Shown here: positions 11,053 through 22,690 of the stretch, piece after piece
Layout of the letters: each line of letters begins with the position of its first letter
Position numbering within the stretch: the stretch's first letter is position 1
Assembly: GCA_033060915.1 (NCBI GenBank)
Contig: CM065385.1
Location: 18,536,501 to 18,600,500, forward strand
From: Euryodendron excelsum
Lineage: Eukaryota; Streptophyta; Magnoliopsida; Ericales; Pentaphylacaceae
Reading direction: 5' to 3'
DNA length: 64,000 nt
Notes under the pieces: model-generated
The model's database searches: none
Seen by the model: only the letters and a program-made list of their open reading frames with translations
Told to the model about the DNA's origin: nothing
Translations under genes and position numbers: made by a program

Positions 11053-13612
11053 TGTCACGCCCCATAACCCAGCCTATACGGATTTAGAGTACATGATCGG
11101 CCAGTAGCAAGGCTACCTAAGGCCGCGTTACTTAAACTGGTTGATCACCTGTGCATAATCATTTATAATGATGCATAATCGCGGAAAATAGAATTTTTGA
11201 TAACTTAAAAACATAATCCGTGTCATACATGGTAGAGCTGTGCCTAATCCCCAAACATAACATACATAAGGACCCAATCAAGGTCCACCACAATTATAGC
11301 AATATATCATTACAAAGCATTGGGTCTAGCCCTCAAACATTACACAAATCATAGGCCCATGGGCCGTAGCTCAAAATCCACATATGGCCTCGCTTTAAGG
11401 CCTCCCGAATTGGCTACCTGAAAATCATTTGAGAAAACGTAAGCTAATGCTTAGTGAATAACAAAGATGCATGAGCGAGAAAATATCATGGACTAGCAAT
11501 TATATCCAACGTACATGGATAGAGAATCATTTATGAATAAGAAAATGAGCTTTTAAACATTTAAAGCGTAGGATTTGAACTCATAGGAAATGTAAACATC
11601 ATTTGAAACATAGTATCATAAGAAGAGATGCAACATAACATTATTCTTGATATAGCACTTGATAACTTGTCATAAAACATATGAACATATCATGGTTCTC
11701 GGTTCAAAACATAAGTGTGCTACAACTCGACATATGAGCTAGGCTCCATAGTAACCATATAGGTCACGCTAAGGCTCTTTAGGCCAGGGACCTCTCCCAA
11801 CATAGATAGTTTATTTCCCGTCCCCTATCGTAGGACTATCGGGCTAGATTAAGGTCTTGCCACGAGAAGACCCGAGTTGGCACCATACATTGGAAACTTA
11901 GCATCTCTTTTCATTCAACATTATAGTCTATGATTTTCATTCATAACATAAATATAACTTGCATGCATTTGACATATGACATTTGTAATTGAACGTGTCA
12001 TTAATGCATTGAAATGTATGGAAAACATTCATGATATGGAGGTGAGCTTAACCATTTAGAAAATACTAGAGTTTTACTCATGGCATATCGTCACTCACCT
12101 CTCTCCGATAGAACGGGTGCTAACAACGTGTTCCTACACAAAATGCACGTAGAAGCATAAAAACATCAATACAAGGTTCCAAGGCAAAGTAATAACACAT
12201 AAGTCAAGACTAAGCACATAAACCCCTCGACCCCGACTCAACAACACCTCATTCTCACAATGGGAGAGCGAGGCTAAACTCTAGGGCAAGACCCCAATGT
12301 AAAATAAGAACATGAAGTTGAGATTTGAACATGAAAGTTGGAACGTCGACTCTTTCATTGAGTCCCAACCACCTCTCAAAGATGATTTCACACCCAAGGC
12401 TAGTTCCATTTGAAAATAGGCTTAAAGGACTTTAATTTGATAGGTTATGGGCCAAAAACACATTTCGGGTGAAGAAGTTATGCCTCACGGAAGGTGGACT
12501 AAAATTTTTGGAAATCAATGTTGTTGGCATAGATTTTGGGTTAACTTTAAACTTCTATAACTCTCAATCCATGAGGAATTAGATAACAAACTTTATATGG
12601 GTACAAAGCTCTATGAGTCTACTTTCTAATGCTTCAAACGGTGCATCAATCTGAGTTTTCTAGAGAAAGTTTTGTTCGTTTTATTAAACAGTGCCGAAAC
12701 CAGCAGACCGTTCCAACGCCCAACCGGGCCATTGGAACGACAGGCCAAAATCCTCAGCCGTTGGAACGCTAGACAAAAATGGAAAAGCACCCCCTCAGAC
12801 TGTTCCAACGCCCGAAAGGGCCATTCCAATGATAGGCAAAAATGGAAAATCTGTTCTCGGGTCGTTCGAACGGCCCTGTCAGGCGTTCAAACGCCCCCGC
12901 CTGAGCAGCAACGATTTTTCATTCCAAAACTCACCCAAAATCCCTCCAAACATAACCAAACCTTCCCAACACTCTTAGGACTCAAAGATTAGCCCACAAG
13001 GATGATAATAACTCAAAATGGGAGAGAAAGAACAATCAAAACAAAGGGATCTAAGGAAGAAATCAAAACCCTAACATTTCTCATAGTTGGGGGTTTCAAC
13101 CCCCAACTCTCCAATCCTCCAATATTGAGCTTCAAGCTCTCAAATTCAAAGTAATTGGGACCCAAGGAGTCCCCCCAAGACAAACCCAACTCATATATAT
13201 ACACACATACAAAGACCCAATAAAATTACACAAGATAGATACATATACATATGTAATTGTAGAGAGAGAAAAATGAAACCTTACCTTCTTCAAGCTTGGT
13301 GAAGTCTTCAATGGCTTCAATCCCTTTCTTCAAGCCTTCTTCCTTCAATTTTCCCTTCCTTCTTCCCCTTTCTCTCTTCCTCCCTCTCTCAATCGGTTGG
13401 TGAGAGTTGTGTATATGTGTGTGTGTGTTTTGTGTGTGTTAGTAGAAGACACACATGGGAAATAATCCCATGTGTCTCACACCTCCAACACCAACTACAA
13501 CACAAGTTCTTATTGGTCAATTTTGACTCAAAAGAAGAAATAACTAATATTAAATATTGCATAAACTAAAAATTCTCATTAATAAGATTAAATAGAGATT
13601 TGGGATATCACA
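11053..13612 (-). mobile_element. Solo LTR (2.56 kb), probable Ty3/Gypsy, nested in E1 LTR
   Basis: The block interrupts sequence that is continuous in the other family-E LTRs (compare 'ggtttgatacccagagccggtgtgg' around 20420-20445). On the minus strand it begins TGTGATATCCC and ends GGGGCGTGACA, so it has TG...CA ends. Flanks are caccc (11048-11052) and tcccc (13613-13617), an imperfect duplication of the original site. No PBS, PPT or coding sequence remains. The TGTGATATCCC start and GGGGCGTGACA end suggest Gypsy, but the lineage is not certain. Confidence 0.72.
12690..12905. repeat. Array of CGTTCCAACG / CGTTCGAACG motifs
   Basis: Repeats of 'ccgttccaacgccc..gggccattggaacgacaggc' with both orientations of the motif, ending in 'gtcgttcgaacggcc' near 12860. 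Several copies are near self-complementary. The apparent 67-106 aa open frames here are products of the repeat. Confidence 0.65.
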
Positions 13613-13879
13613 TCCCCAGAGCCGGTGTGGTCCCCGGGGCTTTCGGATGCCTAAGGGCAAAATGGTCATCTTGACCGAAAAGTCTTGGAATTGGCCCGAA
13701 ACTGACTAGAAGGCACCTAATCATGCCGGATTGATTTTAAGACAATCTTGGAAGGGCGGACTTACCATTCTGAGGACTTAGGTGTGTTCTCAAGAAAAGT
13801 GTCGAAATATGGCCTTAGGGGCAGTTTGGTCATTTTTCACCAAAGTGGACTAGCCGGCACTGGTGTTGACCTAGGTTTT

Positions 13880-14020
13880 GAGTGTTTCCGCCACTTTGAC
13901 GGCAGTCTCGTGATACAGGGGTTTGTTGGCAATTCCCTATATCGACCTACTTATGAGTATTTCCGCTACTCTGACGGTTGCGATGTTTACTATTACTTTC
14001 ACTACTCTGACGGTTCATGA
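13880..14020. repeat. Remnant of the 29 bp 'tttccgccactctgacgg' array (E1)
   Basis: Three or four degenerate copies of a unit containing 'tttccgc(t/c)actctgacgg'. It matches the much larger array in the solo LTR at 57338-58080. Confidence 0.7.
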
Positions 14021-14189
14021 TCATTCCCGAGACTACCTGATCTCGGGAAGCTGCTAAAGGGACTTAGTGCCTGAGAAGTCAACTTTCTCATAAGGTATGC
14101 CGAAATGGACACTTCTGCATTGGCGAGCTAGCAGGTGCCAAAGGTGGACCGTTCTACCATCTAGGGAACTTGGGTTTTCGTCCCGGTCG

Positions 14190-14480
14190 ATAGGTTTAAA
14201 GGAGACTTACCATATTCGGAAAGACGTGCCTTATTTGGAATTGGAAAGGGGACTTACTGCCTTCGGAAAGATGTGCCTATGGGAATTGGAAAGGGGACTT
14301 ACCATCTTCAGAAAGACGCACCTGATTTGGAATTGGAAAAAGGAATTACCGTCTTCGGAAAGACGTGCCTGATTTAGAATTAGAAAGGGGACTTACCGTC
14401 TTCGGAAAGATGTGCCTGATTTAGAATTGAAAATGGGACTTACCATCTTTGGAAAGACGCGCCTGATTTGGAATTGGACC
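14190..14480. repeat. 47 bp tandem array with imperfect hairpins (E1)
   Basis: Units start at about 14237, 14282, 14329, 14376, 14423 and 14470 ('ggaattggaaagg'), a period of 45-47 bp. Each holds 'gtcttcggaaagac', whose ends pair imperfectly as a short hairpin. The family-E LTR copy at 20698-21060 has an 81 bp unit with the related 'gtctccgaagagac' here. Confidence 0.85.
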
Positions 14481-14664
14481 GAACAATGCCCCTTAGGGCA
14501 TTTTAGTCATTTTGCCTCTATTTGGGCCTAATGGGCCCGCAAAGTGATGGATAGACTGAATTAGACTTGAAAAGTTAATTTGACTCAAAATATGTCCGCA
14601 TTGACTTGAATACAAGTCTGGACGGACTGTAGACCACTGAGCGGTCAAAAATGGGGTGCTTACA

Positions 14665-14757
14665 GTTGTCATTATTATTTTTTCTATTTTTTTCTTTTCT
14701 TATCTTTTGAACTACATATACCGTGTGTTAATATCTCTTACCCTGGCTTACCTTTCA
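14665..14757 (+). other. T-rich intron end of the PMD pseudogene, next to the E1 LTR
   Basis: T-rich run ending 'ccctggcttacctttcag' and leading into the PMD exon. Read on the minus strand it is a purine-rich run ending at TGTAAGC, so it could instead be the polypurine end of an upstream element. The spliceable ending favours an intron cut by E1. Confidence 0.45.
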
Positions 14758-16829
14758 GGATAACAGACACGGGTGATGAAGGTTCTAAGAGGAGACGCCG
14801 CTCCGGGAAGGCGGCCCAGACTGATTCTGTCAACGGCTCCAGTCGCTCGCAGGGCAGTCAGCGATCTACTAAACGGGTGTCTTTCAGCCAGAGCGAGCAA
14901 GGGAGTAGGCCTCCAGTCGACCCCTTCCCTCCGGTTGAGGCAGCTTTTGAGGTGGAGATGGAGGCAGAGGAGGAGATACCGGGTCTTGGCGATCAGGTGA
15001 CTAGGTACGGGAGGGCTTCCTCCAAACACAGATAGACGGATCCTGACCTTGGGGATTTGGAGATACCTGATATTCCACCACTGGGAGACCTTGCCTATCA
15101 TCCCAGCGTCTACTCACGACATCATTTGAACCGTCACGGGTACACACATCCTTCAGAGGGGTTGTTCATCTTGTCTTCAGTACTATATAGTGGGCGGCTC
15201 CATCTTACCGGGCTTTCTTGGCAGAGATTGGGTTTAGGGCCTTCATGGGATTACAGGCTAATCGCCTGAACAGACATCTAGTGTTGGCGCTTATTGAGAG
15301 GTGGTTCAGAGAGACCAGGACTTTCCACTTTGTGGGCTTTGAGTTGGGATCCACTCTATTGGATTGAGCTATCATCACGGGGCTTTCCTTTGTCGATCGG
15401 CGAATCACCTTACAGTCAGTTAGTAGGGCCGATGTGTGCATTTTGTTGGACTTGCCCCCTCCTGAGTGTTCTGCTTTCCCAGTCTCTTGCCTCAGTCGAG
15501 ATGACAATACCTTTGTTGTTGAGCCACCACCTGCCCAGCAAGACATCATGAGGCAACCACTTATTTTGTATATCATCTTCAACTGCTTCTGCAACAACAA
15601 TAAGTCGCTCATGCCTTTTCGGTTAGTGAGCATAGTAGCTGATCTTGGGGTCTGGCTTGAGCTGGATTGGGAGTCCTTCTCCTTCAACTGCTTCTTTCGA
15701 TTGATGCGGGTCCAAACTTCCTCTCGTTGGGGCAGCATGACTAGTTTATGGCCTTTTCTTGTCTGGTGGAGCTATGAGTACCTTCCAGTTCATCGCCCTG
15801 TGGTTATTGAGAAAGAACTTTATCCTTATGCTTTGAGGTGGCCTCGTGACCGGGTAGCCCAGCGATCGAAGATCACTAATTTTGTGACGTTACGGGTGAA
15901 CTTGCTGTTGATTGAGGCGAGGGACGTGATTTAGGGGCCTTTTATTAGGTCAATTCATTATAAGTCGGTGCGATACTTGGTCCCGTTATTCCTACCAAGG
16001 GCTTCCTTTCTCAGCGATGATTCTTAGGAGTCCTACCTAGGAGATCGACACTGGTGCCAGTTTCATGAAGAGTTCAGGTCAGCAGGAGATCCACTGAAGT
16101 ATATGTTTGGAGCCTTGGTGGAGGAAGTTCTTATTCCCTATCAAGAGCGGCAGCTGGGTACCGAGTTCTTACTTCCCCTAAAGACTGACTACGCCGTATA
16201 CTTCGGGGCTCATTTTGTGGGTACCTTCACCCAGTTTGAGATAGTAGTGGGCGAATATGCTGTTGGCCAAGAGGCGGTCGACTTGTGGTGCTGGGGGTGT
16301 CGCGCCCAGATTTTTTGCACTCGAGGAATGCTCACACAAGTGGGAAAAACACTGTACTCTCTCGTTAGAACTCACCCTCCTAGAAGAATTAGTGCGACTA
16401 GGTTTGAATTGAAAATCGATTTGAAATAAGGGCTTTTGAAAAAGATTCGGAGTCACCACCTGACTTAATTAAGGTGAGTTAGGTCACCTAAAAACTAAGA
16501 ATAATCTGAAGACTACACTTAGGGTTTTTGGAAAACGATTTGAAAATATCTCCTTAAGAGAGGGTTTTTAAGGAAAACAGGTTGTTTGGCAACCTTTGAA
16601 AAATATTTAGCCCTTTTTTGAAAAATAACTCATTTTTGGTCTTTCGAAAATAGTGATCCTAAATTCGGAGGTTGGTTACGTGTAGGGAAGACGCACTAAG
16701 CCATCACCCTACGCCGCCCTTTCGGTACCTACATGTCAATCTACCCTAGGTTCACCTACGAGAGTCTTCAACTAACTATTGGCCAATCCTATCCACTTTG
16801 AAAAACAATGCTTGAAAAGAAACTAACAT

Positions 16830-18930
16830 GATGCATGATATGCAAGTGCAAGGAAAGAGAATGGAAAAATAGATTTGGAAAAAGATTGATTTGATTTGAA
16901 AATAGATTTGAAGAGATGGAATTGAAATTGGAAAGTTTAAAAATTTGGAAATAAAATTTTGAAAATAGAAATTTTGAAATTGAAATTTTGAAAATAGATT
17001 GGAATTTGAGATTTGGAAACATTTTGGAAACCGCACCCATGAGGGTGGAATTGAAAGTTTGGAAAGTGTTGTGACCAAACCTATGAAGGTTGCCTACGTA
17101 TCCCTTTGGGGGAATTAGGTCAGTCGTAGTTTGGACCGGAGTCCGATTAAAAATAGAAGGTTGGATTGAAGAAGGAGATTGAATTGGAAATTGAATTTGA
17201 TTTGAAATTAGAAGAGGAGATTGGAAATTGAAATTGAGAGGATTGGACTTGCTTTGGAAAGATTGATTTTGGAAAGATGGAGGTTTAGGAAACCTAGACT
17301 TAGGAAAGGTAGGAGACCTAGGAAAGACTTGAGAGTTTAAGAAAGATTGGATTTAGGAAAGGTTCGAATTAGGAAAGTTCTGAATTAAGAAACTTTCATT
17401 TTTGAAAAGTTTTGAAATTAGGAAAGTTTGGAATTTAGGAAAGTTTTCACTTTAGGAAAGTTTTAATATAGGAAAGTATTGAATTTAGAAATGTTTTGAA
17501 TTAGGAAAAGTTTAGTTTAAGAAAGAATTAGAATTTAGAAAGTTTCAAGTTAAGAAAGTTTTGAATTTTGGAATGTTTTGAAAAAGGGAAGTTTTGAAAG
17601 TGGAAAAGTTTAGAAAACAAGGAAGTTTTGAAAATAAGAATGTTTTGAGTTTAGAAAATTTTAGATTTGGAAAGATTTGAAGTTTAGGAAAGTTTAGAAT
17701 TTAGAAAGTTTTTAGATAGGGAAGTTTCAAATTAGGAAAGTTTGAATTTGGAAAGGTTTGAAATTTGGAAAGTTTAAGATTTGGGGAGTTTTAGAGTTTG
17801 AGTTTTAGAAAATCTTGAAATTAGGAAAGGTTTGAATCTAGGGAAGGTTTGAAAACTTAGATTTGGAAAGTTAAGATTTGCAAAGAGGGTAGAATTAGGA
17901 AAGGGTTGAATTTTAGGGAAGATTTGGAAACTTAATGTTTAAAGAAAGATTTGAAAGCTTTAGGAAATTTAAGATTTAGGAAAGTGGAAGTTTAGGAAGG
18001 ATTTGTATTAGGAAAGAGTTGGATTTTGAAATTTAGGGAAAGATTTAAAATTTAGGTTTAGGAAACTTATGGTTTAGGAAGGAATTGAATTAAGAAAGGT
18101 TTGGATTAGGAAGGGATTGGATTTGGTTTCTAAAAGCAAAGGTTTGATTTTGTTTTCAAAAACGGAGGATTGGATTCGGTTTCCTAAGCGGGGAGATTTG
18201 ATTTGGTCTCCTAAAGGGAAGATAGGATTTGGCAAGGATTTGGAAAGGGAGATTCTAGAAACCCTAGTTTTGAAAAATTATAGTTTTGACGTAGAAAAAA
18301 AACAAAAAGGTTTTGGAAACGTGTATCGTTTAGACGTGAAAACAAGAGGTTTTGTAAACCTAGGCTTGGGGCAAAATTTGAAAATCATGTTTTTAGAAAG
18401 AAAATTAGGGTTTCCTAATTGTGGGTTCTAGGGCTTGACTTGGGCTCTAAGGAAATATTTTTTTCTGGAAAGTGCATTTTTGGAAACGAAGGTTTTCTAG
18501 AAAGGAATCCTAGAGAGGAGTTTTTGGAAAGTCAATTTGAAAAGGGAGTTTTTGAAAAAAGATTTTAAAGAGAATGAATTTTGGAAAGTGTGTCTTTAGA
18601 AACAAGTTTTTTTTTGGAAGGAAATCCTAGAGGGAAGTTTCTAGAAGGGAGATTTTGGAAAGAGAGTTTTTTAGAAAGATTTTTGGAAGGAGATTGTTGG
18701 AGAGAGTTTTTAGGAAAGTGAATTTAAGGAGTGTTTTTAGAAAGTGAATTTTAAGGAGAAAGAGTTTTTGGAAAGGAGTTGAAAAAGGAAGCTTTAAAAA
18801 ATAGATTTGGGAGGGAGTTTTTTAAAACAATTTTGGAGAGGAGAGTTTTAGGAAAGTATGTTGAAAAAGAGATTTTTAGGAAGAAAGACTTTTTGAAAAG
18901 AGAGTTTTTAGAAGGTGTAAAATATCTCAC
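16830..18930 (-). repeat. Purine-rich 'ggaaagttt' tract of E2
   Basis: Same module as 7600-9560: degenerate 'taggaaagtttngaa' units, pyrimidine-rich on the LTR sense strand. Confidence 0.8.
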
Positions 18931-19794
18931 TTTTCCAAAGCAATTCTAACCATAAGAGGGCTAAAACCAGTTTAGGAAAGCGATTTTGAAAACAACAAGA
19001 TTTGAAAATATGGACCGTATTGGTCACTTTAAATGTAACACTTTCCTAAAGCAATCCTAGCCATGGAAAAGCTAGAATCACCCTAGGATTGTGATTTTGA
19101 AAACATATTTTGAAAAAGAGATTTTGATGCAATTTTGAAAGCAAATATGAAAACGATTTGAAAAATAACTTTGAAAACGGTTTTTGGAAGATGCAAGATC
19201 ATGATATGCACAATGCAATTTTGGGGTCATGAACATACAAGGTTAAGGCTTCATCATATAATCAAGGGGGCCGGACCCACGTGGTCTCTAGTTAGACTAG
19301 AAGAAAGCCCTCGACACGGTGACTTTCCAATAGCCCAATCCTACACATGGATCGGGAATCCCCTTGTTTCAAGCATGCAAAGAAAGGGGGGGAAAGAGAT
19401 GGGGGATTAAAATAGAGAAAACCCAAGTGGGTTAGGAGAGAGAAGAGAGAGGGGGGAAGTGCAAAAATTTAAATAGGGAGCCTACCGTATGTCTTGTTAT
19501 TTTGCGCGCCTTGCTTTCTTCGGTCTTCGTCTTGATCTTCGTCTTCGATCTTCAAGGGTTGTCTTCAAGCTTTAGGTTGCAGCTCTTCAAGTCTTCAAAG
19601 GAGGGTTGAAGGCTAGTGTATAAGTGTATGGGGGTGTGTATGAGTGTATAGGAGGCTAGGGTTTGTGTATGGTGGCTAGGGTTTGGAAGAACCTAAGGAG
19701 GCTAGGGTTTAGGAGGTGCTCGAGCTCTGTATATCGAATTATATGATTTTTTGGGTTGAATTTGCGAATCCTTTTCACGTTTGAGGAGGCTCTG

Positions 19795-19802
19795 TATTTA
19801 TA
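19795..19802 (-). promoter_or_regulatory. TATA box of E2 LTR
   Basis: TATAAATA on the minus strand, followed by 'cagagcctcctc'. The same motif in the same context is at 43048-43055 and 56175-56182, so it is conserved across LTR copies. Confidence 0.65.
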
Positions 19803-19855
19803 GAGGTTGGACAAACTTGGCGCCTGTTGCAGTGGCGCCAGGGCAAAATTGCTCT

Positions 19856-19878
19856 TGGCGCCACTAGGAGTGGCGCCA
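19856..19878. repeat. GGCGCC inverted repeat upstream of the E2 TATA
   Basis: Arms tggcgccact and agtggcgcca with spacer agg. Further single copies of 'ggcgcc' sit nearby (about 19819, 19834 and 19894). Confidence 0.88.
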
Positions 19879-20697
19879 GGCCAATTCTTGGCTGGCGCCA
19901 GCCAGTTAGGAAACTTTATAAGTCAGCAAGCAACGTATCTTTGACTAGATTTGGGCGCTTGTACTAGTGACTATCATGCAATTTTTAGTCTAGCTTCACT
20001 AAGAGTGACTCCGGAAAGTCCGGGAATGATTTGAAGGAGCCGGAAATGACCCGGAAGGCCGGAAAGGAGCAGGAACACTTAAAATAGTGTCCTGGAGGTA
20101 TTTGACTTGAAAAGTGAGGATAAGATGTGTCGGAAAGGTTGACCGGGCCTTTAGGGGCAAAACGGTCAATCGGATCGAAAAATTGCTGAGACAAACTCGG
20201 ACTGTCCCGGAAGAAGACTTGGGATCTGAAACCATTATTCAGAATGTTTCCAGAGGTTGCCGGTTTGATTTCCAAAGCCGACGTGGTTGGAAAAGGAAAC
20301 CGGCCCACTACGGGCAAAACGGTCATTTTGCACCGGGTTGGCCGGAACTGACTTGGAATGATCCAAAAAGGTAGAGGAGGATTGAGAATACTATAAAAGT
20401 AATCTCAGAGGGTTACCGGTTTGATACCCAGAGCCGGTGTGGTTCCCAGGGCATTCGGATGCCTAGGGGCAAAATGGTCATCTTGACCAAAGAGTCTCGG
20501 AAAAGGTCCAAAAGGCAATTTGGTCATTTTTCACTGAAGTGGGCTAACAGACACTGGTGTTGACCTGGGTTTTGAGTGTTTCCGCCACTCTAACGGCGGT
20601 CGTCGTGACACAGGGGTTTGTTGCCAATTCCCTATATCAACCTATTTGTGAGTATTTCCGCTACTCTAATGGTTTTGTGAGTAGTTTCGCTACTCGG

Positions 20698-21060
20698 ACC
20701 GTCTCGAGGAATAAACTGTCTCGAGAGAGGGATTGGAAAAGGGACTTATCGTCTCCGAAGAGACGTGCCTGAGTTGGAACCGTCTCGAGGAATAAACTGT
20801 CTCGAGAGTGGGATTGGAAAGGAGACTTACTGTCTTCGAAAAGACGTGCCTGGATTGGAACCGTCTCGAGGAATAAACTTTCTCGAGAGTGGGATTGGAA
20901 AGGGGTCTTATCATCTCCGAAGAGATGTGCCTGGATTGGAACCGTCTCGAGGAATAAATTGTCTCGAGAGAGGGATTGGAAAGGGGTCTTACCGTCTCCG
21001 AAAAGACGTTCCTGGATTGGAACCGTCTCAAGGAATAAACTGTCTCGAGAGTGGGATTGG
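20698..21060. repeat. 81 bp tandem repeat with TCTCGAGA and hairpin motifs
   Basis: Units start at 20698, 20779, 20860, 20941 and 21022, an exact 81 bp period. Each has 'accgtctcgaggaataaact', then 'gtctcgagag', then 'gtctccgaagagac' or close. Because 81 is divisible by 3, false open frames with a 27-residue repeat appear on both strands. Confidence 0.92.
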
Positions 21061-22629
21061 AATCAGAAAGGAAAGGACAATGCCCCTAAGGGCATTGTGG
21101 TTATTTTGCCTCTATTTGGGCCTGACAGGCCATTGAAGCGATGGACAAACGGGATTTGGACCTAGAGAATTAGTTTCGATAGGAATATACCCACAATGAC
21201 TTGAAAACAAGTCTGGACGGAGTGTAGACTGCCGAGCGGTCAAAAATGGGGTGCTTACAGGGGGATACGTGCCCTAGGCTGAGTTTACTGCAGTGAAAGA
21301 CCAGAGGGACCGTTCCAGACGGAGCAGGATCAGTACCAGGCAAAGGCAGCTTCCTTGACGGCCTGGTTGGCCCAGATGGGAGGTGGCGGGATATGTTATC
21401 CTTTCTCTCCTTCTTCTTTTCGCTCTGCTGTTGTTTAGTTATTCTTTTACCTTACTGATTTTGATTTTGTCTTCTTTATAGAAGACTAGTGCTTCTAGTA
21501 GTTATCGACCTCCTTTGGAGCCAGGTTTAAGAGATTTCGATCCGTAGGATATCAATTTTGATCTTTGACAGATGCCCCTTGTTGTAGATCCTGATCTTCT
21601 TTTGCCCCTATCTTGGAGATGTGTTTATTTTATATTAGACACTTTGTTTTTGTAAATTTTGCATAGAGATGGATGTTTATGATTTAGATAGTCAAACGCA
21701 TGGACAAGCAAAGATATTTATGGTTTTTACAGCTAAGTATATAATCAGATGTATGTGCATGGATGATGATATTGTATATTTATTACATGAGATGATCTTA
21801 AACTGTATTGGTGACTTCTATTTCTAGTGGGAGCTATGTCCTATGTATGCGAAGCTCATTCTGATTTTTTTTTCTTTTAAGAAAATGCATGCACATATTA
21901 GAAATATACTAGTTAACAGAATGACAAGGGGTGCTGTCAAACTCATTATCTTTGGAATGGTCACTCCTTCCTTTTCAAGGGTCTGGCATCTCCTTTGGCT
22001 CAACCTTACCTCAACTGGATGATAGCACTTCGTACCTTCCTTAACATTTCGATCAACTTCGATGCTTTTGGTCAGTGTTTGGGATCATTTGGCTTGAACT
22101 CTCAACCCTCGGGGCTTAGGCAGGAACTTACTTAACTTTTTGGCAGAGCGATAAGCAGCCAGTCATTTAATTTGGGAAGACTTTGTTTATGGACCGTAAT
22201 ATAGACTAGGTTATGAGGTTTTGAATCAAATGGATACATAGGCTCAAATTTGATGTGGCTTCTAGTAAGGTTTAGATCCATACCATCCTTGGCTGACTTC
22301 GGTAGGGTTTGGGTCCCCTAGTATCCTTCTTTAGTTCGGTAACACGTCTAGCTCATTTGGATCAAGCAATTCTTTTCAATCAGAGTGGACTTTAATAGGG
22401 TTGTAATGTAAGCCATGGTTTAGGGTTTTTACACGAAGCGGGAAGGGCTTGAACCTATTGTTTCTACTGGGTTTCTTGGTTACCTAGGATCGCCTTTAAA
22501 CTTCCTCCTTTGACTTTTCTTATAACTTTTGACCTTCTAAGTCTGACACCTACCCCTTTTTTTGAACTTCCAGCCCTTCTATTTGCTTTCCAAGATCGCA
22601 TGAGCATGATTCTTTTCCGGTCTTTTCTC

Positions 22630-22690
22630 TGAAATGCTTCTTCTTCTTCTTCTTCTTCTTTTTTCCTTTTTTTTTTTTTTTGTGGCAACT
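22630..22690. repeat. (CTT)n microsatellite and T run
   Basis: Seven or so cttctt units at about 22637-22660, then a T-rich run. Its reverse reads as a false Lys/Glu-rich open frame. Confidence 0.85.

Larger units (their letters stand above)
7080..14664 (-). mobile_element. 5' LTR of E1 (family-E giant LTR, with a nested solo LTR)
   Basis: On the minus strand it starts TGTAAGCACCCC (14664) and ends GGGCGCAACA (7080). Without the nested 2560 bp insertion and its 5 bp duplication it is about 5.02 kb, in line with the four other copies in the window. In sense order it holds a 47 bp tandem array, remnants of the 29 bp array, blocks with 'ggcaaaacggtcatttt', a GGCGCC inverted repeat, a decayed TATA position ('ctatattgatg' near 10435), and a long tract that is pyrimidine-rich on the sense strand. 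The outer flank is gttgt (14665-14669); the matching target duplication would lie beyond the window. It may have inserted into the intron of the PMD pseudogene to its right. Confidence 0.85.
16298..21259 (-). mobile_element. Family-E solo LTR E2 (4962 bp, TSD ggggg)
   Basis: Minus-strand LTR starting TGTAAGCACCCC (21259) and ending GGGCGCGACA (16298). It is flanked by ggggg at 16293-16297 and 21260-21264. It matches the other family-E LTRs end to end and has no internal region, so it is a solo LTR. In sense order it holds an 81 bp array, a few 29 bp units, 'aaaacggtcat' blocks, a GGCGCC inverted repeat, TATAAATA, and a pyrimidine-rich tract. It lies inside the PMD coding sequence, so PMD was present before it. 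Confidence 0.93.
14758..21600 (+). pseudogene. Plant mobile domain (PMD) gene, intron-containing, antisense, split by a solo LTR
   Basis: An acceptor-like 'ttacctttcag' (to 14757) precedes an exon that opens with a basic, Ser/Gln-rich stretch, then an acidic one. The core has ALIERWFRETRTFHF, matching the PMD hallmark 'ALVERWRPETHTFHL', and later SSRWGSMTSLWPFLVWWSYE and ALRWPRD, matching the 'SWGSA.LA.LY..L' and 'LRW' parts. Further on is EALVEEVLIP-type sequence (about 16100-16290). Coding then resumes at 21260, past the solo LTR at 16298-21259, with a probable intron (about 21390-21480, ending 'cttctttatag') and a final exon. A stop at 15033, frame changes near 15200 and a stop at about 15368 break it. 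PMD proteins (MAIN/MAIL1 relatives) occur in plants both as host genes and inside transposons. It is antisense to element F around it. Exon limits are inferred. Confidence 0.75.

Noticed and set aside
12672..12992. 106-codon open frame
   Set aside because: Lies across the CGTTCCAACG array inside a solo LTR.
7080..14664. A complete element between 7080 and 14664 instead of an LTR
   Set aside because: Aligns with the four other LTRs once the 2.56 kb insertion is left out, and has no internal primer or polypurine site.
15269..15295. tRNA or small RNA gene
   Set aside because: No cloverleaf or A/B box was seen anywhere in the window; primer sites only resemble tRNA 3' ends.
15205..15738. 177-codon open frame on minus
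   Set aside because: It is the antisense shadow of the PMD core, with no recognisable motif; the PMD hallmarks are on plus.
20690..21136. Open frames with a 27-residue repeat on both strands
   Set aside because: Produced by the 81 bp tandem repeat, whose length is divisible by three.
22464..22688. Lys/Glu-rich open frame
   Set aside because: Comes from the (CTT)n microsatellite and T run.
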